Made by a program: the position numbers and the translations under genes
The notes under the pieces: model-generated
The model's input: only the letters and a program-made list of their open reading frames with translations
What the model was told of the DNA's origin: nothing
Database searches by the model: none
Assembly (NCBI GenBank): GCA_966185765.1
Contig: CBIFVZ010000005.1
Span: forward strand, 1-64,000
DNA: 64,000 bases
DNA from: CBIFVZ01 sp966185765
Lineage (GTDB): Bacteria; Pseudomonadota; Gammaproteobacteria; Enterobacterales; Enterobacteriaceae
Direction of reading: 5' to 3'
Shown here: in pieces, positions 52,221 through 61,397 of the stretch
Position numbering within the stretch: position 1 is the first letter of the stretch
Layout: each line of letters starts with the position of its first letter

Positions 52221-54014
52221 ATGATTAAAACGATACGAGCTCGCGTCACTGCTGCGGGTATTGCGATCGTCGTCAGCGTACTGATGCTGAATACGTTTCT
52301 TAACTACACCGTTGCGTTACGTAACAATAATCAGCTCATCGGCTCCAGTCTGGCGTCTCTGAGCGCCAGCCATGCCAGAGCGCTTTCAGACTGGATTGAC
52401 CTGAAAGTGAAAAACATTGAATCGCTCAAAGATGAGGCAATGCTCGACGATCCGCTGCCGTTTTTCCACTCCATCATTGATTCTTCAGGCTTCACTAACA
52501 TCTACGTAGGTTTTGCCAACAAAACGACGCGTTTTGCTGGCAAAGCAGACGTACCGCTGGATTATGACGCAACAGGGCGTCCCTGGTATCTCCAGGCCGC
52601 AAGCAGCGGCCAGACCATAGTGACCGAACCTTATTATGATGATGCGACAGGCGCTCTGGTTGTCACCTTCGCGACACCTATCATTCACAGTGGCGCGCTC
52701 CTTGGTGTGGTAGCAGGTGATATCGCTATGGATTCGGTTATCAGTAATATTCTGAGCATCAACCCGGCTGAGAAAAGTTACGGCATGCTGATAAACCGTA
52801 GCGGTACTATCATCGCGCACCCGGATGCGAGCATGACGCTTAAACCGATTACCACTATCGCTCCACAATTCGATATGTCTCGTCTGCTGCTGGGCAAAAG
52901 CAATAAAGAGGTCGAAATCTCTGGACGCGACACGATGGTGCAGAGCAAAAGCGTAGAAGGTACTGACTGGCAGGTTCTGGTCATCATGGATGAAGAGGTG
53001 ATGAATGCTGGCAGCAACTTGATGCTTAAGCTCTCTATGCTGTCGCTGGTCCTGCTGTCCTGCATCGCGGCCATTATTATCAGCGTTATCATGGCACGCG
53101 CGCTGGGTCGTCTGGCGCAAATTCGCGACTCCATGCGTGCTATCAGCAGCGGAGATGCCGACCTCACCCAGCGTCTGCCCGATGACGGTAGCGATGAGGT
53201 GTCGCAAATCTCCACCGCATTTAACCACTTTGTTGACAACCTCGGCGGCATGATGCGCCAGATTCGCGATACCAGCATGTCAGTCCATACGGCATCCAAC
53301 GAAATCGCGGTGGGCAACCGCGACCTGTCGGAACGCACTGAATCTGCCGCCGCCAGCCTCCAGCAAACCGCGTCGTCGCTCGAAGAAATTACCGCCACCG
53401 TTGCCCAGTCGGCGGACTCCGCACGCCAGGCCGGGACCATTGCCGAGTCAGCCAGCGGTGCCGCAGAGCACGGCGGTGAGGTTGTTAATAAGGTGCTTGG
53501 CACCATGAATGATATCGAAAAGGCGTCCGATAAAATCAGTGACATCATCAGCGTTATTGACGGTATTGCCTTTCAAACCAACATTCTGGCGCTTAACGCC
53601 GCAGTAGAAGCGGCGCGTGCAGGTGAGCAAGGCCGGGGCTTCTCGGTTGTGGCAAGTGAAGTCCGAAGCCTCGCCCAGCGCTGTTCTTTGGCAGCAAAAG
53701 AAATAAAAGAACTGATTGAAACCACGGTGGACAGTGTGCTGTCCGGTTCCTGTCAGGTTAAAGAAGCGAACGAGGCGATGAGCAATATCATCAGCAACGT
53801 TGCGAATGTCACGCACATCATGAAGGAAATCCAGGATACCACTGCCGTACAGATGATGGGCATTAACGAAATCAACCAGGCCGTACATCAGCTTGATGGT
53901 CTGGTACAGCAGAATGCGGCGATGGTCGAAGAATCCGCCAGCGCGGCCTCTGCTCTGCAGGGCCAGGCGCAGGACATGAACGATATCATTGGGCGTTTTC
54001 GCCTCGAAAAATAA
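52221..54014 (+). CDS. Methyl-accepting chemotaxis protein with dCACHE sensor
   Basis: 597-residue transmembrane chemoreceptor. First membrane helix about 8-30, periplasmic dCACHE domain about 35-270 (GRPWYLQAA, VGVAGDIAMDS-like strand LGVVAGDIAMDS), second helix about 275-298, HAMP to about 350 and the methyl-accepting coiled coil with the conserved tip DGIAFQTNILALNAAVEAA. It ends in RLEK and lacks the NWETF tail that recruits CheR, so other receptors may help in its adaptation. The ligand class of RPWY-type dCACHE sensors is often amino acids, but it is not certain here. GGGGA precedes the ATG. Confidence 0.93.
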   Translation: MIKTIRARVTAAGIAIVVSVLMLNTFLNYTVALRNNNQLIGSSLASLSASHARALSDWIDLKVKNIESLKDEAMLDDPLPFFHSIIDSSGFTNIYVGFANKTTRFAGKADVPLDYDATGRPWYLQAASSGQTIVTEPYYDDATGALVVTFATPIIHSGALLGVVAGDIAMDSVISNILSINPAEKSYGMLINRSGTIIAHPDASMTLKPITTIAPQFDMSRLLLGKSNKEVEISGRDTMVQSKSVEGTDWQVLVIMDEEVMNAGSNLMLKLSMLSLVLLSCIAAIIISVIMARALGRLAQIRDSMRAISSGDADLTQRLPDDGSDEVSQISTAFNHFVDNLGGMMRQIRDTSMSVHTASNEIAVGNRDLSERTESAAASLQQTASSLEEITATVAQSADSARQAGTIAESASGAAEHGGEVVNKVLGTMNDIEKASDKISDIISVIDGIAFQTNILALNAAVEAARAGEQGRGFSVVASEVRSLAQRCSLAAKEIKELIETTVDSVLSGSCQVKEANEAMSNIISNVANVTHIMKEIQDTTAVQMMGINEINQAVHQLDGLVQQNAAMVEESASAASALQGQAQDMNDIIGRFRLEK

Positions 54015-54273
54015 TAACAACAGGGAGCCAGGCGCTCCCGCCTCTGCCCCGTCGCTAACAGCCAGTCAGCAACGCGGGCGGTTTTTAACGTCACAGATGA
54101 CAATCCACCCAGTGCCTGAACTTCACTCTGAACGGTTGCGGATTAAAGAATTTCTGCATCCGACCGATAGCATAACTATAAGGGCTATCCCTGACGATAA
54201 CAGAAAGGACGACGCCAGACCGCTGGCTGGGTAACACAAGGGAATAAGAAAATCATGCAACGAGAAGCAGCAC

Positions 54274-55140
54274 ATGAATAGTCCGACCAGCGCGCCACTT
54301 AGCGACAATATCAACAAATTAATGGTTCGCGTTCCACTCACAGAAAATGAGTTCAAAAAAATCAGCGCCCTGATTTATCAGCGCGCCGGTATTGTGCTGG
54401 CAGACAACAAGCGGGATATGGTTTACAACCGCCTTTCACGCCGCCTTCGGGCACTTAATCTGGACAGCTTCTCCCAGTATCTGGCGCTACTGGAAAGCCA
54501 CGGCCACAGCGACGAGTGGCAGGCTTTTATCAATGCCCTGACCACCAACCTGACCGCATTTTACCGCGAGGCTTATCATTTCCCGATTCTTGCCGAACAC
54601 GCCCAGGCCCGTAAAGGTAACTACACGGTGTGGAGCACAGCAGCATCCACCGGCGAAGAGCCATGCTCAATTGCCATTACGCTTGATGAAGTATTAGGAC
54701 GCAGCGTAGGTGGTCCACGCGTCTGGGCCACCGACATCGATACGGAAGTGCTTCAGACCGCCTCACGCGGTATTTACCGCCATCTGGATATTGCCAAGCT
54801 CACAGAAGCACAGAAAAAAAAGTATTTCCTGCGTGGTACCGGTAACCAGGAAGGCAAAGTACGGGTGCGCCCGGAGCTACTGTCATCTATTCAGTACCAG
54901 CCGTTGAACCTGCTGGATGCAGAATGGGCCGTTCCCGGCCCGTTCGATGCTATTTTCTGTCGCAACGTAATGATTTATTTCGATAAGGAAACCCAGAGCA
55001 AAATTCTGCGTCGCTTTGCAGGCATGCTTAAAGAAGGTGGCATTTTGTTTGCCGGTCACTCTGAGCACGTCAGCCAGTTGAGTAGCGAATTCTACCTGCG
55101 GGGCCAGTCCGTCTACGGGCTGGCTAAGGACAAAAAATGA
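54274..55140 (+). CDS. cheR: Chemotaxis protein methyltransferase CheR
   Basis: Methylates receptor Glu residues with S-adenosylmethionine, setting adaptation. 288 residues with the N-terminal helical domain (VLADNKRDMVYNRL) and the SAM site WSTAASTGEEPCSIA. Also FDAIFCRNVMIYFD and a C-terminal GHSEHVS. The stop overlaps cheB by four bases (ATGA). It follows the MCP gene by 259 bp. Confidence 0.96.
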   Translation: MNSPTSAPLSDNINKLMVRVPLTENEFKKISALIYQRAGIVLADNKRDMVYNRLSRRLRALNLDSFSQYLALLESHGHSDEWQAFINALTTNLTAFYREAYHFPILAEHAQARKGNYTVWSTAASTGEEPCSIAITLDEVLGRSVGGPRVWATDIDTEVLQTASRGIYRHLDIAKLTEAQKKKYFLRGTGNQEGKVRVRPELLSSIQYQPLNLLDAEWAVPGPFDAIFCRNVMIYFDKETQSKILRRFAGMLKEGGILFAGHSEHVSQLSSEFYLRGQSVYGLAKDKK

Positions 55141-56183
55141 AAAAGATACAGGTATTGTGCGTTGACGATTCGGCTCTGATTCGCCAGCTCATGACTGAAA
55201 TAGTAAACAGCCACACCGACATGGAAATGGTGGCAACAGCGCCAGACCCTCTCATTGCTCGCGATCTTATCAAGCAGCATAACCCGGACGTGCTGACGCT
55301 GGATGTTGAAATGCCGCGCATGGACGGCCTAGATTTCCTGGAACGCCTGATGCGCCTGCGCCCAATGCCGGTCATTATGGTCTCTTCGCTGACCAGCAAA
55401 GGCTCCGAGATTACGCTTAATGCTCTGGAGCTGGGGGCGGTGGATTTTGTCACCAAGCCACAGCTCGGCCTGCGTGAAGGCATGCTGCACTACAGCGATG
55501 CCATTGCCGACAAAATTCGTGCGGCTTCACGCGCGCGTGTCTCGCGCCACGTACCTGGTGCTGCGCCAAAGCGCCTGAATGCGTCACCGATGGTCGGCAG
55601 CGAAAAAATCATCGCGATTGGTGCCTCCACCGGTGGTACCGAGGCTATTCGCCAGGTCCTGGTGCCGCTGCCGCCCACCAGCCCCGCACTTCTCATTACC
55701 CAACACATGCCGCCGGGCTTCACCCGCTCCTTTGCCGAACGCCTGAACAAGCTGTGTCAGATTTCCGTTAAGGAAGCCGAAGACGGTGAACGCGTCATGC
55801 CGGGCCATGCTTACATCGCACCAGGCGACATTCATATGGAGCTTGCGCGCAGCGGAGCAAACTACCACATCAAACTCAACGACGCGCCGCCGATGAACCG
55901 CCACCGCCCGTCGGTGGACATCCTGTTCCATTCGGTTGCCCGCACTGCCGGGAGCAACGCCGTGGGCGTCATTCTTACCGGTATGGGGAACGACGGTGCC
56001 GCAGGCCTACTGGCCATGCGTAAAGCCGGTGCCAAAACGCTGGCGCAGAGTGAGAAAACCTGTGTGGTATTTGGTATGCCGCGCGAAGCGATTGCCGCAG
56101 GCGCCGCCTGCGACATCGTCGATTTGGATAATGTCAGCCAGAAGATGCTCAGTTGCGTCGTCGGGCAGGCACAACGCATTTAA
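55137..56183 (+). CDS. cheB: Chemotaxis response regulator methylesterase CheB
   Basis: 348 residues. The receiver domain has acidic residues in CVDDSA and phospho-acceptor Asp in TLDVEMPRMDG. After a linker, the methylesterase has Ser in GASTGGTEA, His in TQHMPPGFT and Asp in GMGNDGAAG as catalytic triad. It removes methyl groups from receptors when phosphorylated by CheA. cheA is not in this window. Confidence 0.97.
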   Translation: MKKIQVLCVDDSALIRQLMTEIVNSHTDMEMVATAPDPLIARDLIKQHNPDVLTLDVEMPRMDGLDFLERLMRLRPMPVIMVSSLTSKGSEITLNALELGAVDFVTKPQLGLREGMLHYSDAIADKIRAASRARVSRHVPGAAPKRLNASPMVGSEKIIAIGASTGGTEAIRQVLVPLPPTSPALLITQHMPPGFTRSFAERLNKLCQISVKEAEDGERVMPGHAYIAPGDIHMELARSGANYHIKLNDAPPMNRHRPSVDILFHSVARTAGSNAVGVILTGMGNDGAAGLLAMRKAGAKTLAQSEKTCVVFGMPREAIAAGAACDIVDLDNVSQKMLSCVVGQAQRI

Positions 56184-56237
56184 CTCACGGCGCTTTGCGC
56201 CACCGAACTGCAATTTTTTACTGAGGTATTAAGAAAT

Positions 56238-56627
56238 ATGGCTGATAAGAACCTGCGCTTCCTGGTTGTTGATGACTTCGCCACCATGCGCCGTATCGTT
56301 CGTAATCTGTTAAAGGATCTTGGCTTTAACAATGTGGAAGAAGCAGAAGACGGCCAGGACGCGCTCAACAAACTGCGTGAATCCAAGTTCGACTTTGTGG
56401 TCAGCGACTGGAACATGCCGAACATGGATGGCCTGCAGCTACTGTCTGAAATCCGTAAAGATTCTGCACTGGGTCAGATGCCTGTGCTGATGGTCACCGC
56501 CGAAGCGAAGAAAGAAAACATCATCGCTGCGGCACAGGCCGGTGCCAGCGGCTACGTGGTGAAACCCTTCACTGCTGCCACGCTGGAGGAAAAACTGGGA
56601 AAAATCTTCGAGAAGCTTGGGTGGTAA
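56238..56627 (+). CDS. cheY: Chemotaxis response regulator CheY
   Basis: 129-residue single receiver domain, nearly identical to E. coli CheY. Acidic pocket DDF, Asp57 in VSDWNMPNMDG, Thr in MVTAEA and Lys in VVKPFTA. Phospho-CheY binds FliM and reverses flagellar rotation. CTGAGGT lies upstream of the start. cheZ follows seven bases after the stop. Confidence 0.98.
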   Translation: MADKNLRFLVVDDFATMRRIVRNLLKDLGFNNVEEAEDGQDALNKLRESKFDFVVSDWNMPNMDGLQLLSEIRKDSALGQMPVLMVTAEAKKENIIAAAQAGASGYVVKPFTAATLEEKLGKIFEKLGW

Positions 56628-56633
56628 AATTCA

Positions 56634-57272
56634 ATGGACGAAATGAAGACGGCCGAACCGGCCCTTAACGACATTATCTCACGTATCGGCAGCCTGACCA
56701 GGCTGCTGCGCGACAGCCTCAAAGAACTGGGGCTGGATCAAACCATTATTCAGGCGGCGGAAGCGATTCCCGATACCCGCGAACGCCTGAGCTATGTGGT
56801 GAGCAAAACGTCGCAGGCGGCAGATACCGTGCTTAACTGCGTGGACGCCGCTCGCCCATTGCAGGACCATCTGTACGCCACAGCGGGCAGTCTTACCCGC
56901 CGCTGGGATGCCTGGTTTGAAAATCCGGTGGAGCTGGCTGATGCCCGTGAGCTGGTACAAGATACCCGCGGTTTTCTTAAAGAGACGCCGGATATAGTCG
57001 ACCAAACCAACGGCAAGCTGATGGAAATTATGATGGCGCAGGATTTCCAGGATCTCACCGGTCAGGTCATCAAACGTATGATGGACATGATTCACGAGAT
57101 TGAAAAAGAGCTGATTCAGGTTCTGCTGGAAAATATTCCGGAATCAGCGCGCCCGGAGCCACAGCCTAAAAATAACGGCCTGATGAACGGCCCACAGATC
57201 GATAGCTCGCGCGCTGGCGTTGTCGCCAGTCAGGATCAGGTGGATGACTTACTGGATAGCCTCGGTTTTTAA
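56634..57272 (+). CDS. cheZ: CheY phosphatase CheZ
   Basis: 212 residues. The long helical hairpin carries the catalytic Gln in DFQDLTGQVIKRMMD, and the C-terminal CheY-docking helix reads QDQVDDLLDSLGF as in E. coli. It speeds removal of phosphate from CheY. Last gene of the che set before a hairpin (57294-57333). Confidence 0.97.
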   Translation: MDEMKTAEPALNDIISRIGSLTRLLRDSLKELGLDQTIIQAAEAIPDTRERLSYVVSKTSQAADTVLNCVDAARPLQDHLYATAGSLTRRWDAWFENPVELADARELVQDTRGFLKETPDIVDQTNGKLMEIMMAQDFQDLTGQVIKRMMDMIHEIEKELIQVLLENIPESARPEPQPKNNGLMNGPQIDSSRAGVVASQDQVDDLLDSLGF

Positions 57273-57293
57273 GCCACGCTTCACCGTCACACT

Positions 57294-57333
57294 TAGCCAG
57301 CCCCCCGGTTTTTAATAACCGCGGCGCTGGCTA
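57294..57333 (+). terminator. Hairpin after cheZ
   Basis: TAGCCAGC (57294-57301) pairs with GCTGGCTA (57326-57333), with an inner CCGG/CCG match. There is no T-run after it, so read-through into flhB is possible. Confidence 0.55.
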
Positions 57334-57488
57334 CCCTCACAATTCTTCCTCTTTTTGGCGGGTCAATAGCCGCTATCAGTGAAAAAGCGCCCAAAAGCGA
57401 CGTGTTATCGCCGCATGAGTTTGCGCAAATTTTGGCATTCTACTGAGCCTGAAACTCCCAAATTAACTAACAGCACTGATGAGCGCCC

Positions 57489-58634
57489 GTGTCTGAAGAA
57501 AGCGACCAGGAAAAAACAGAAGACCCCACACCCACACGACGAGAGAAAGCGCGAAAAGACGGGCAAATTCCCCGTTCTAAAGAGCTGACCTCGTTGTTGA
57601 TGCTGGTTGCCGGTTGGGGACTGCTGTGGACGGTGGGCCGCTACATGGGGCGCGACCTGGGGATGATGTTGCAGGATGGGCTGAACTTTGACCATAGCAT
57701 CATTAACGATCAGAAGCTGATGGTGCGCCAGGTCGGTCGCCTGATAATCAGCGCGGTCAGCACGCTGGTGCCGCTGATGATGGGTCTGGTGCTGGTGGCA
57801 CTCGGTTCACCGGTATTACTGGGCGGACTGCATTTTAGCGGCAAACCGTTCAAGCCGGACTTTAAAAAACTGAACCCGCTGCCGGGCATCAAGCGCATGT
57901 TTTCTAAGCAGTTGCTTTCAGAAATGCTCAAAGCGGTGCTGAAAGTAACCCTGGTGGCGACCACCTGCGGACTGTATCTGTGGGGCAACTGGGCCAGCAT
58001 GCTGCGCCTGCTTAACGAAACACCCATTACCGCCATTGGTAATGCGCTGTCGATATTAGCGGGCTGTATGCTGCTGATTATTCTCAGTCTTATCCCTATG
58101 GTGGGCTATGACGTGTTCTATCAGATTACCAGTAACCTGAAAAAGCTGCGCATGACGCGCCAGGAAATCCGCGACGAATTTAAACAACAGGAAGGTGACC
58201 CGCACGTTAAAGGGCGCATCCGACAACAGCAGCGCGCCGCCGCCCAGCGCCGCATGATGAGCGATGTACCCAGCGCCGACGTTATCGTCAATAACCCGAC
58301 GCACTACTCGGTGGCACTGAAGTATGAAGAAGGGTCAATGGCCGCGCCAAAAGTGGTGGCCAAAGGCGCGGGCGCAATTGCGCTACGCATTCGCGAGCTG
58401 GGTGCAGAGCACCGGGTTCCGATGCTGGAGGCACCGCCGCTGGCGCGTGCGCTCTATAAACACAGTGAAATCGGCCAGCCCATTCCGACCGCGCTCTACA
58501 GTGCGGTAGCGGAAGTGCTGGCCTGGGTTTATGGCCTGCGCCGCTGGCGTAAAGAAGGCGGGCTTATCCCGCGCAAACCAAAGAATATTTCGGTCCCTGC
58601 TGAACTGGACTTTGCACGAGAGAGTAAACACTGA
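57489..58634 (+). CDS. flhB: Flagellar export gate protein FlhB
   Basis: 381 residues with four membrane helices and a cytoplasmic domain containing the self-cleavage motif NPTH (VIVNNPTHYSVAL), which switches export from hook to filament substrates. The N-terminal EDPTPTRREKARKDGQIPRSKE matches the family. The start is GTG 57489. The stop overlaps the flhA start (TGATG). Confidence 0.96.
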   Translation: MSEESDQEKTEDPTPTRREKARKDGQIPRSKELTSLLMLVAGWGLLWTVGRYMGRDLGMMLQDGLNFDHSIINDQKLMVRQVGRLIISAVSTLVPLMMGLVLVALGSPVLLGGLHFSGKPFKPDFKKLNPLPGIKRMFSKQLLSEMLKAVLKVTLVATTCGLYLWGNWASMLRLLNETPITAIGNALSILAGCMLLIILSLIPMVGYDVFYQITSNLKKLRMTRQEIRDEFKQQEGDPHVKGRIRQQQRAAAQRRMMSDVPSADVIVNNPTHYSVALKYEEGSMAAPKVVAKGAGAIALRIRELGAEHRVPMLEAPPLARALYKHSEIGQPIPTALYSAVAEVLAWVYGLRRWRKEGGLIPRKPKNISVPAELDFARESKH

Positions 58635-60739
58635 TGGCAAATCTCGCCACAAAGCTACGCTTACCTGACTTTAAAGAGACCCAGTGGCAAATACTGGCAG
58701 GTCCTGTACTCATCATGCTGATTCTGGCCATGATGGTGCTGCCGCTGCCTGCCTTTATGCTGGACCTGTTCTTTACCTTCAACATTGTCCTGTCGCTGAT
58801 GATTTTGATGGTGGCGATGTTTACCCAGCGCACGCTGGAGTTTGCGGCGTTCCCAACCATCCTGCTGTTCTCAACGTTGCTGCGACTTGCGCTTAACGTT
58901 GCGTCTACGCGTATCATCCTGATGGAAGGCCACACCGGCTCCTCTGCGGCAGGTCACGTGGTAGAGGCCTTTGGTCACTTCCTGGTGGGCGGGAATTTCG
59001 CTATCGGTATTGTGGTGTTTGCCATCCTGGTGGTGATTAACTTCATGGTTATCACCAAGGGTGCGGGTCGTATCGCTGAAGTTGGTGCGCGCTTTACCCT
59101 GGACGGAATGCCCGGTAAGCAGATGGCGATTGATGCCGACCTCAACGCTGGCCTGATTGGCGAAGACGAGGCCAAACGCCGCCGTACTGAAGTCACGCAG
59201 GAATCAGACTTCTACGGTTCAATGGACGGTGCCAGTAAGTTTGTACGCGGTGATGCCATCGCCGGTATCCTGATTCTGGTCATTGAAATCATCGGTGGTC
59301 TGCTGGTGGGGATGTTGAGCCACAGCATGACGTTTGGTCAGGCGGGTGAAACCTACGTTCTGCTGGCTATCGGTGATGGTCTGGTGGCACAGATCCCGGC
59401 GCTGATTATCTCCACCGCTGCCGGTGTTATCGTGACCCGCGTCTCCAACGAGCAGAACGTTGGTGACCAGATGTTCAGCCAGCTTTTCAGCAACCCCAAA
59501 GTGATGGTACTGGCGGCTGGCGTTATCGGTCTGCTGGGCCTGATTCCGGGCATGCCGAACTTTGTGTTCCTGCTCTTTACCGCAGCCCTGCTCGGCCTTG
59601 CCTGGTACATGCGCGGTGAGCAGGATAAAGAGGGCAAAAAACCGGGTGCGAGTCCTGATGGTAAAGTGGACGGCGATCCCATTAAGAAAGAATCTCTTCA
59701 GGCAAGCGAAGCGACCTGGCAGGATGTGCAGTTTGAAGACATGCTCGGCCTGGAAGTGGGCTACCGCCTGATCCCAATGGTTGATGGCGCACAAAGCGGT
59801 GAACTGTTGGGCCGTATCCGGGGCATCCGTAAAAAGTTTGCCCAGGACATGGGCTTCCTGCCGCCGGTGGTCCACATCCGCGATAACCTCGACCTGCCGC
59901 CGACCCATTACCGCATCCTGCTTAAAGGCGTGGAAATCGGCAGCGGTGAAACCCAGCCGGAGCGCTGGATGGCGATTAACCCCGGCAACGCGGTGGGCGA
60001 CCTCGACGGTCAGCCGTGCCAGGAACCGGCCTTCGGCCTTGAAGCCGTATGGATTGACGAAGTACTGCGCGAACAGGCACAGGTTCAGGGTTACACCGTG
60101 GTGGATGCCAGCACGGTGATGGCAACTCACCTTAACCATTTGATTGCCATGAACGCGAGCGATCTGTTTGGCCGCCAGGAAACCCAGCAGTTGCTCGACC
60201 GCATCACCAAAGACATGCCGAAGCTGACGGAAGACCTGATCCCGGGCACTATCAGCCTGACCGTGTTGCACAAGGTGTTGCAGAACCTGCTGGCCGAGCG
60301 CGTGTCTATCCGCGATATGCGCTCCATTATTGAAGCCCTGGCTGAACATGCCCCGGGCCAGACCGATCCGGACGAACTGACTGCCCTGGTGCGTGTGAAG
60401 CTGGGTCGCGCCATTACGCACCAGTGGTTCCCGGGCAGCGGTGAGATGCAGGTGATTGGCCTTGATGTCGGTCTGGAACGCATTCTGATTCAGGCGGCAC
60501 AAAGCGGCAGCGGGCTGGAGCCGGGCATTGCCGAAAACCTGATGATCCAGACCGAACGGGCGCTGCAGCGCCAGGAAGCGATGGGTGCGCCGCCAGTATT
60601 ACTGGTAAACCACGTGCTGCGCCTGATGCTCTCTCGCTTCCTGCGCCGCGCCATGCCGCAGCTGGTGGTGCTGTCGAATATGGAAATCTCCAACCACCGT
60701 CCGATTCGCATGAGTTCTATCGTTGGAGGCCAGCAGTAA
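58634..60739 (+). CDS. flhA: Flagellar export gate protein FlhA
   Basis: 701 residues. The N-terminal half has about eight membrane helices with the conserved cytoplasmic loop (GRIAEVGARFTLDGMPGKQM). The C-terminal half is the cytoplasmic ring domain that docks chaperone-substrate complexes. It forms the core of the proton-driven flagellar type III export gate. It overlaps flhB by one base and flhE by one base. Confidence 0.97.
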   Translation: MANLATKLRLPDFKETQWQILAGPVLIMLILAMMVLPLPAFMLDLFFTFNIVLSLMILMVAMFTQRTLEFAAFPTILLFSTLLRLALNVASTRIILMEGHTGSSAAGHVVEAFGHFLVGGNFAIGIVVFAILVVINFMVITKGAGRIAEVGARFTLDGMPGKQMAIDADLNAGLIGEDEAKRRRTEVTQESDFYGSMDGASKFVRGDAIAGILILVIEIIGGLLVGMLSHSMTFGQAGETYVLLAIGDGLVAQIPALIISTAAGVIVTRVSNEQNVGDQMFSQLFSNPKVMVLAAGVIGLLGLIPGMPNFVFLLFTAALLGLAWYMRGEQDKEGKKPGASPDGKVDGDPIKKESLQASEATWQDVQFEDMLGLEVGYRLIPMVDGAQSGELLGRIRGIRKKFAQDMGFLPPVVHIRDNLDLPPTHYRILLKGVEIGSGETQPERWMAINPGNAVGDLDGQPCQEPAFGLEAVWIDEVLREQAQVQGYTVVDASTVMATHLNHLIAMNASDLFGRQETQQLLDRITKDMPKLTEDLIPGTISLTVLHKVLQNLLAERVSIRDMRSIIEALAEHAPGQTDPDELTALVRVKLGRAITHQWFPGSGEMQVIGLDVGLERILIQAAQSGSGLEPGIAENLMIQTERALQRQEAMGAPPVLLVNHVLRLMLSRFLRRAMPQLVVLSNMEISNHRPIRMSSIVGGQQ

Positions 60740-61233
60740 TGCGCCGTGTCCTGGCGGCATCCCGGCATTTCGCCGGGTTTGCACGTTCTGTACCACTGAG
60801 CGGGAAACCGCTATCCCGCCTTTCAGGGCCAGCGCGCACGCTGCTGGCCGCGCTGTTGCTGAGCCTGCCGCTGCTCACACAGGCCTCAGGCGGCTCCTGG
60901 AGCCGCGACAGCGGCGGCGGCGTTATCAGCGTAGGTAACCAGATAATGACCGGGCCTGTGCTTTCACCGTCAGGTCCGGTGCCGATTGCCGCAAGCGTAA
61001 GCCGCATCAGCTGGCGCATCAGGCTATTGAATCCACCGCCGCCTGGGCTTGAGATAAAACTCTGTACCCAGGCGCAGTGTGTGAAACTTGACGCACTGGC
61101 GGGCCAACGCACGCTGCCTGCCTCAATGGGGGCTGGCGACAGCTTTCAGTTTGTTTATTCTGTGAACGCTCGCGGACCTTTGCGCCCGGCGGTGAATGTG
61201 GTGAGCCAGCATCTGACGGTGAATTACCGATGA
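60739..61233 (+). CDS. flhE: Flagellar protein FlhE, with extended N-terminus
   Basis: Periplasmic flagellar accessory protein that limits proton leak through the export gate. The C-terminal 110 residues match E. coli FlhE (WRIRLLNPPPPGLEIKLC, QCVKLDALAG, ending VNYR). From ATG 60739 the protein is 164 residues, about 34 more than E. coli. The signal peptide (LLAALLLSLPLLTQASG) begins only near residue 34. So either the leader is unusually long or a non-ATG start further in is used. Confidence 0.88.
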   Translation: MRRVLAASRHFAGFARSVPLSGKPLSRLSGPARTLLAALLLSLPLLTQASGGSWSRDSGGGVISVGNQIMTGPVLSPSGPVPIAASVSRISWRIRLLNPPPPGLEIKLCTQAQCVKLDALAGQRTLPASMGAGDSFQFVYSVNARGPLRPAVNVVSQHLTVNYR

Positions 61234-61342
61234 CCCGCAGCATGTGCAGTGCATGACAAAGAATGTGACTTTCTGCACATCGGACAGACGTTAACGTTTC
61301 TGCATCACGTCACAAGCGTTTTCCTGCCTGCATCACAGACAT

Positions 61343-61380
61343 AAAAAAGCCAGTCAGTTTTTGCTGACTGGCTTTTGTTT
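61343..61380. terminator. Two-way intrinsic terminator between flhE and the convergent gene
   Basis: AAAAGCCAGTCAG (61345-61357) pairs with CTGACTGGCTTTT (61364-61376). It has A-runs on the left and T-runs on the right, so it can stop transcription from both sides. Confidence 0.95.
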
Positions 61381-61397
61381 TACTCAGCGGTGATCTG

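Noticed and set aside
59219..60502. 427-codon antisense frame under flhA
   Set aside because: Shadow of a GC-rich conserved gene. His/Gln-rich product, no ribosome binding site.
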